Source: NIOZ-UU35 sp964344175 (GTDB lineage: Bacteria > Chloroflexota > Anaerolineae > Anaerolineales > UBA11858). From it: DNA of 7,949 nt. The stretch spans positions 1-7,949 of the forward strand of contig CAYFMI010000127.1 of assembly GCA_964344175.1 (NCBI GenBank), in the 5' to 3' direction. The number at the start of each line of letters is the position of its first letter. Position 1 is the first letter of the stretch. A program made the translations under genes and the position numbers. A model generated the notes under the pieces. It was not told the DNA's origin. It did no database searches and was given only the letters and a program-made list of their open reading frames with translations. Positions 6,601-7,949 of the stretch are shown piece after piece.

Positions 6601-6703
6601 AATCGAAGATGGCGCGGCGCGGCAGGCTGTACATCCCATTCGGTTGGTGCGCGAGGCCCTGGCTGCGCGCTTGGCGCGACACACATCGGATGGAAGCGCC
6701 TAG
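3677..6703 (+). CDS. FAD-linked oxidase/4Fe-4S/CCG fusion: D-lactate or D-2-hydroxyglutarate dehydrogenase type
   Basis: A flavin dehydrogenase of the GlcD-GlcF fusion type (YdiJ/Dld-II-like, 1008 residues; E. coli YdiJ is about the same length). It should oxidise a D-2-hydroxy acid at FAD and pass electrons through Fe-S clusters to an acceptor not visible here. Domains in order: PCMH-type FAD-binding domain (about 35-290) with RGAGSSLAGQA (68-78), TLGGSLANNASGSHS (141-155) and EGTLGI (275-280); FAD-oxidase C-terminal domain (about 295-545) with AHASAGCLHMRP (456-467), GEHGDG (500-505) and NPGKIVDP (538-545); a ferredoxin-like region with C582, C588, C596 and CLACKGCKAECP (C641, C644, C647, C651); then the CCG region (about 750-990) with HGHCYQKA (887-894), GCCG (926-929) and ACGTSC (967-972). 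The first CCG motif is GAG (789-791), so both its cysteines are absent. No signal peptide or membrane helix is evident. The ATG at 3677 follows a -10 box by six bases. D-lactate, D-2-hydroxyglutarate and glycolate cannot be told apart from sequence. Confidence 0.93.
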   Translation: MRLNPDLLHDLQRAGLDTRTDAATQTLYSTDASIYKIRPLGVAFPRTLDQLQAAVELAARYRVPLLARGAGSSLAGQAIGEALILDCSRYLNQIHEIHKNMEGQGGWVVAEPGVVLTHLNQAAASLGLMLGPDPASADRATLGGSLANNASGSHSIVYGMFADHIIAADVYIGDGSLAQFIEIPVAEAKKLAGLHSSTLSGFYQAALGIRATLADEIRARWPRTYRRAAGYNLNYLLPWSPSAPPQFQTHRPDFGAYPPVRRDHINLAHLLAGSEGTLGIIRTARLKLVPKPRHTVLAVLAYNSVAEACDAAPRLLRSRPSAIELIPRILLKLAAGVPAYARLLDFIPPGGASPTNGGALPAALQVIEFAGENLDHLIQQARGLRADVLVAEAPAAQQRIWAVRKAGLGILQSQPGDRRTQTFIEDLSVPVENLGRFVRQMDQIAAAHNTEFYYYAHASAGCLHMRPILNLKTPQGVAELRQIAQEAIAATIALGGTTTGEHGDGLARSEWLKMLYGPRIVGAFRRLKRAADPYGILNPGKIVDPLPMDTNLRYGSGYQTQGWETVLQFDKQDQLSGAIEICNGAGVCRKDNGVMCPSFQATREEMHSTRGRANLLRAFIRHPSPLDSIDVQDVFAALDACLACKGCKAECPSLVDMAKLKYEFMHHYYQSRRRRLRDYLFGYIGRLAQLAHGFGGAFNALTSFVPLHRLITSTLGLTPLRPIPQFHPKPPARKPVFLSPSSTQTAEVQPDILYLPDAFTRYFTPADESAALQVLRHLGFRVRRLPVLGAGRTLISKGFLAAGQRQAHKVIRAIDKLDPAGKLPIVGLEPSEIYTLRDEYLDFFPGDQRVEGIARRAWMIDEFLVRQPACQAQLSSVHRPLSPVLLHGHCYQKAQPPADDGMPVGVEATTTLLTAIGCAVSVVEAGCCGMAGAFGYEAEHYELSMQVGELVLLPRVRDAGEGVIVAACGTSCQAQIEDGAARQAVHPIRLVREALAARLARHTSDGSA

Positions 6704-7842
6704 AACAACGCCAATTGCCTAGCCGGTTGCACTCCATCCAGCAAAATAAAGGGGGCCGCGTTTTTGGTTTTGATCCCCAATTTTACCAATTGACTGAGGT
6801 CACGGAGTTTTGCCTGCTGCCGGGCACTGAGGATAGCCGCAACCCCCTTAGGCCCAATCCCGGGGATGCGCAAGAGTAGCTCACGCGGGGCCCGGTTGAT
6901 CTCGATGGGCTGGTGCTGCAAATTTTGTTGTGCCCAGGCCAGCTTAGGATCGCGATCCAAAGGCAAGAAGCCGTCCTCGACGAAGGGCATTTCTTCGAGA
7001 TTGAAGCCATAATCGCGGATAAGGTAGGAAGCTTGATACAAACGATTCTGACGTGCAAGAGGGGTGGGAGGCTTGTCTTCAAGAGGAGTATCCACTACCG
7101 GAGTAAAACCCGAAAAATAAGCCCGCGTCAATCCCATTTTTCGGTGGAGATGCTCAGTCGTCGCAAGTAATTCCAGGTCATTTTCATCAGCGCCGCCCAC
7201 TACGAATTGGGTCACCGTCGAAGGCCAGTGTCCCTTCCAGGCTTTGTGGGGCGGCCGTTCCCGGCGGATTTGTTCGGCCCAGCCCAGAGGCGTTAGCAGT
7301 TCTTCGATGAAGGCTTTGTGTGGAGCCAGACATTGTAAGCGAGCCGTGTTTGGGGCTTCCAAATTGACCGATACCCGGTCGGCCAGCAGCATGGCCTGTT
7401 CCACCTGGGCTTTCTCTGCACCGGGCATGATTTTGAGGTGTAGATAGCCGCGATATTCGTACCTTTTTCGTAGAATTTCTGCGGTGGCTAGAATCTGATC
7501 TTGCGTGAAGACTCCGCCATTAATGACTCCTGAACTAAGGAACACTCCCTCCACAATCTGGGCCTGCTGCAAGTACATAAAGATTTTAGCAAACTCATCT
7601 GGCTTGAAGGTTGCCCGTCGAAAATCGCGCCCCGACCGAAAGGGGCAGTAATAACAATCTCGTTCGCATACCGAAGTTAGCAAAGTTTTTAGCAGCTTTA
7701 TTTTGCGACCATTCGGAAGCATAGCATGGCTGACCGCTATCGAATCCTGCTTGCGCGCTGAAAGCTCTGGACATTCCAAACCACCGGAAGGCTCCAGATG
7801 CATTTGCCGAGTTAATATTGCCAGACGAGTAAAGTCGCTCAT
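6700..7842 (-). CDS. Radical SAM protein with C-terminal helix-hairpin-helix, putative DNA modification/repair
   Basis: The 380-residue protein has the radical SAM cluster motif C59-x3-C63-x2-C66 (CERDCYYC), which binds a 4Fe-4S cluster to cleave S-adenosylmethionine. The motif is followed by FRRATF, FLSSGVI (101-107), a strand ending in VSVNLEAP (157-164) and FSGFTPVVDTPLE (243-255), features I associate with the uncharacterised family named putative DNA modification/repair radical SAM protein (TIGR03916-like). The C-terminal LLRIPGIGPKGVAAIL (323-338) is a classic helix-hairpin-helix that binds the DNA or RNA backbone without sequence preference. Substrate and reaction are unknown. Members often sit beside a small UDG-like partner. 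None is present downstream, and only 107 bp upstream are visible. The ATG at 7842 has no Shine-Dalgarno sequence but lies eight bases after an extended -10 box. The 3' end overlaps the convergent FAD/Fe-S gene by 4 bp. Confidence 0.9.
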   Translation of the reverse strand: MSDFTRLAILTRQMHLEPSGGLECPELSARKQDSIAVSHAMLPNGRKIKLLKTLLTSVCERDCYYCPFRSGRDFRRATFKPDEFAKIFMYLQQAQIVEGVFLSSGVINGGVFTQDQILATAEILRKRYEYRGYLHLKIMPGAEKAQVEQAMLLADRVSVNLEAPNTARLQCLAPHKAFIEELLTPLGWAEQIRRERPPHKAWKGHWPSTVTQFVVGGADENDLELLATTEHLHRKMGLTRAYFSGFTPVVDTPLEDKPPTPLARQNRLYQASYLIRDYGFNLEEMPFVEDGFLPLDRDPKLAWAQQNLQHQPIEINRAPRELLLRIPGIGPKGVAAILSARQQAKLRDLSQLVKLGIKTKNAAPFILLDGVQPARQLALF

Positions 7843-7850
7843 ATGTTCTA

Positions 7851-7859
7851 ATTATAGCA
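7851..7859 (-). promoter_or_regulatory. Extended -10 promoter of the radical SAM gene, leaderless arrangement
   Basis: The minus strand reads TGCTATAAT, a consensus extended -10 element that can work without a -35 box, and none is visible at 16-18 bp. The hexamer ends eight bases before the ATG at 7842, so the transcript would begin one or two bases before, or at, the start codon. No purine-rich ribosome binding site lies in that interval, consistent with translation of a leaderless mRNA. Confidence 0.6.
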
Positions 7860-7922
7860 GAAAATCTCCCCGCGGGCGAGGTGGGATGAACACAAGCGCA
7901 GGGCTTTCTTAAAGTCGAAACG

Positions 7923-7934
7923 AAAAGCGCTTTT
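7923..7934. repeat. 12-bp perfect palindrome upstream of the radical SAM gene
   Basis: AAAAGCGCTTTT is fully self-complementary and lies 67 bases upstream of the radical SAM -10 box, close to the window edge. It could be a dimeric regulator site for this gene or for a divergent gene beyond the window. A chance palindrome of this length is not negligible. Confidence 0.3.
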
Positions 7935-7949
7935 ACCGCTGAGAGCGCA

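Noticed and set aside
7703..7912. 69-residue plus-strand frame across the start of the radical SAM gene
   Set aside because: It runs antisense through the conserved N-terminal region and its promoter, with no ribosome binding site or homology.
1..7949. CRISPR array, tRNA, rRNA, insertion sequence or prophage genes
   Set aside because: No regularly spaced direct repeats, cloverleaf-like sequences, transposase or integrase motifs or phage proteins were found by reading both strands.

Overview
The window is a compact stretch of an ordinary bacterial chromosome. It holds four intact genes, one broken response-regulator remnant and several non-coding structures. GC content is moderate to high over the four genes and clearly lower at the left end (about 1-270). 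ATP-type PEP carboxykinase with a TARAA loop, a YdiJ-like FAD/Fe-S fusion and a radical SAM-HhH protein together suggest Chloroflexota, probably Anaerolineae. That is recalled family distribution, not a database result, so the taxonomy is moderate to low confidence. No rRNA, tRNA, CRISPR array, insertion sequence or phage gene was seen.

Layout: (1) 34-225, minus strand, is a receiver-domain remnant that stops just after the place where the phosphoacceptor Asp should be. (2) 226-387 is non-coding and contains a perfect 25-bp inverted repeat with a 3-nt loop (271-323). (3) 388-2040, minus strand, is ATP-dependent PEP carboxykinase (pckA). (4) 2120-3337, minus strand, is a class I aminotransferase most like subgroup Ib aspartate aminotransferases. 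It lies 79 bp upstream of pckA in the same direction, and an imperfect hairpin sits in the spacer. (5) 3338-3676 is a divergent intergenic region with a -10 box at each end, an 8-bp stem-loop and a possible coding relic. (6) 3677-6703, plus strand, is a 1008-residue FAD-linked oxidase/Fe-S fusion of the D-lactate/D-2-hydroxyglutarate dehydrogenase type. (7) 6700-7842, minus strand, is a radical SAM protein with a C-terminal helix-hairpin-helix, convergent with the previous gene and sharing a 4-bp CTAG that supplies both stop codons.

The first three intact genes make sense as central carbon metabolism. The aminotransferase can release oxaloacetate from aspartate, PEP carboxykinase turns oxaloacetate into PEP, and the FAD/Fe-S enzyme oxidises a D-2-hydroxy acid and passes electrons onward. 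The shared gluconeogenic or anaplerotic theme is an inference from gene order. The radical SAM-HhH protein looks unrelated and probably acts on nucleic acid.

No convincing new multi-gene system was found. The points most worth a second look are the perfect hairpin at 271-323, the loss of both cysteines in the first CCG motif of the FAD/Fe-S fusion, the two promoters placed so that transcription would begin at or next to the start codon, and the uncharacterised radical SAM-HhH protein.
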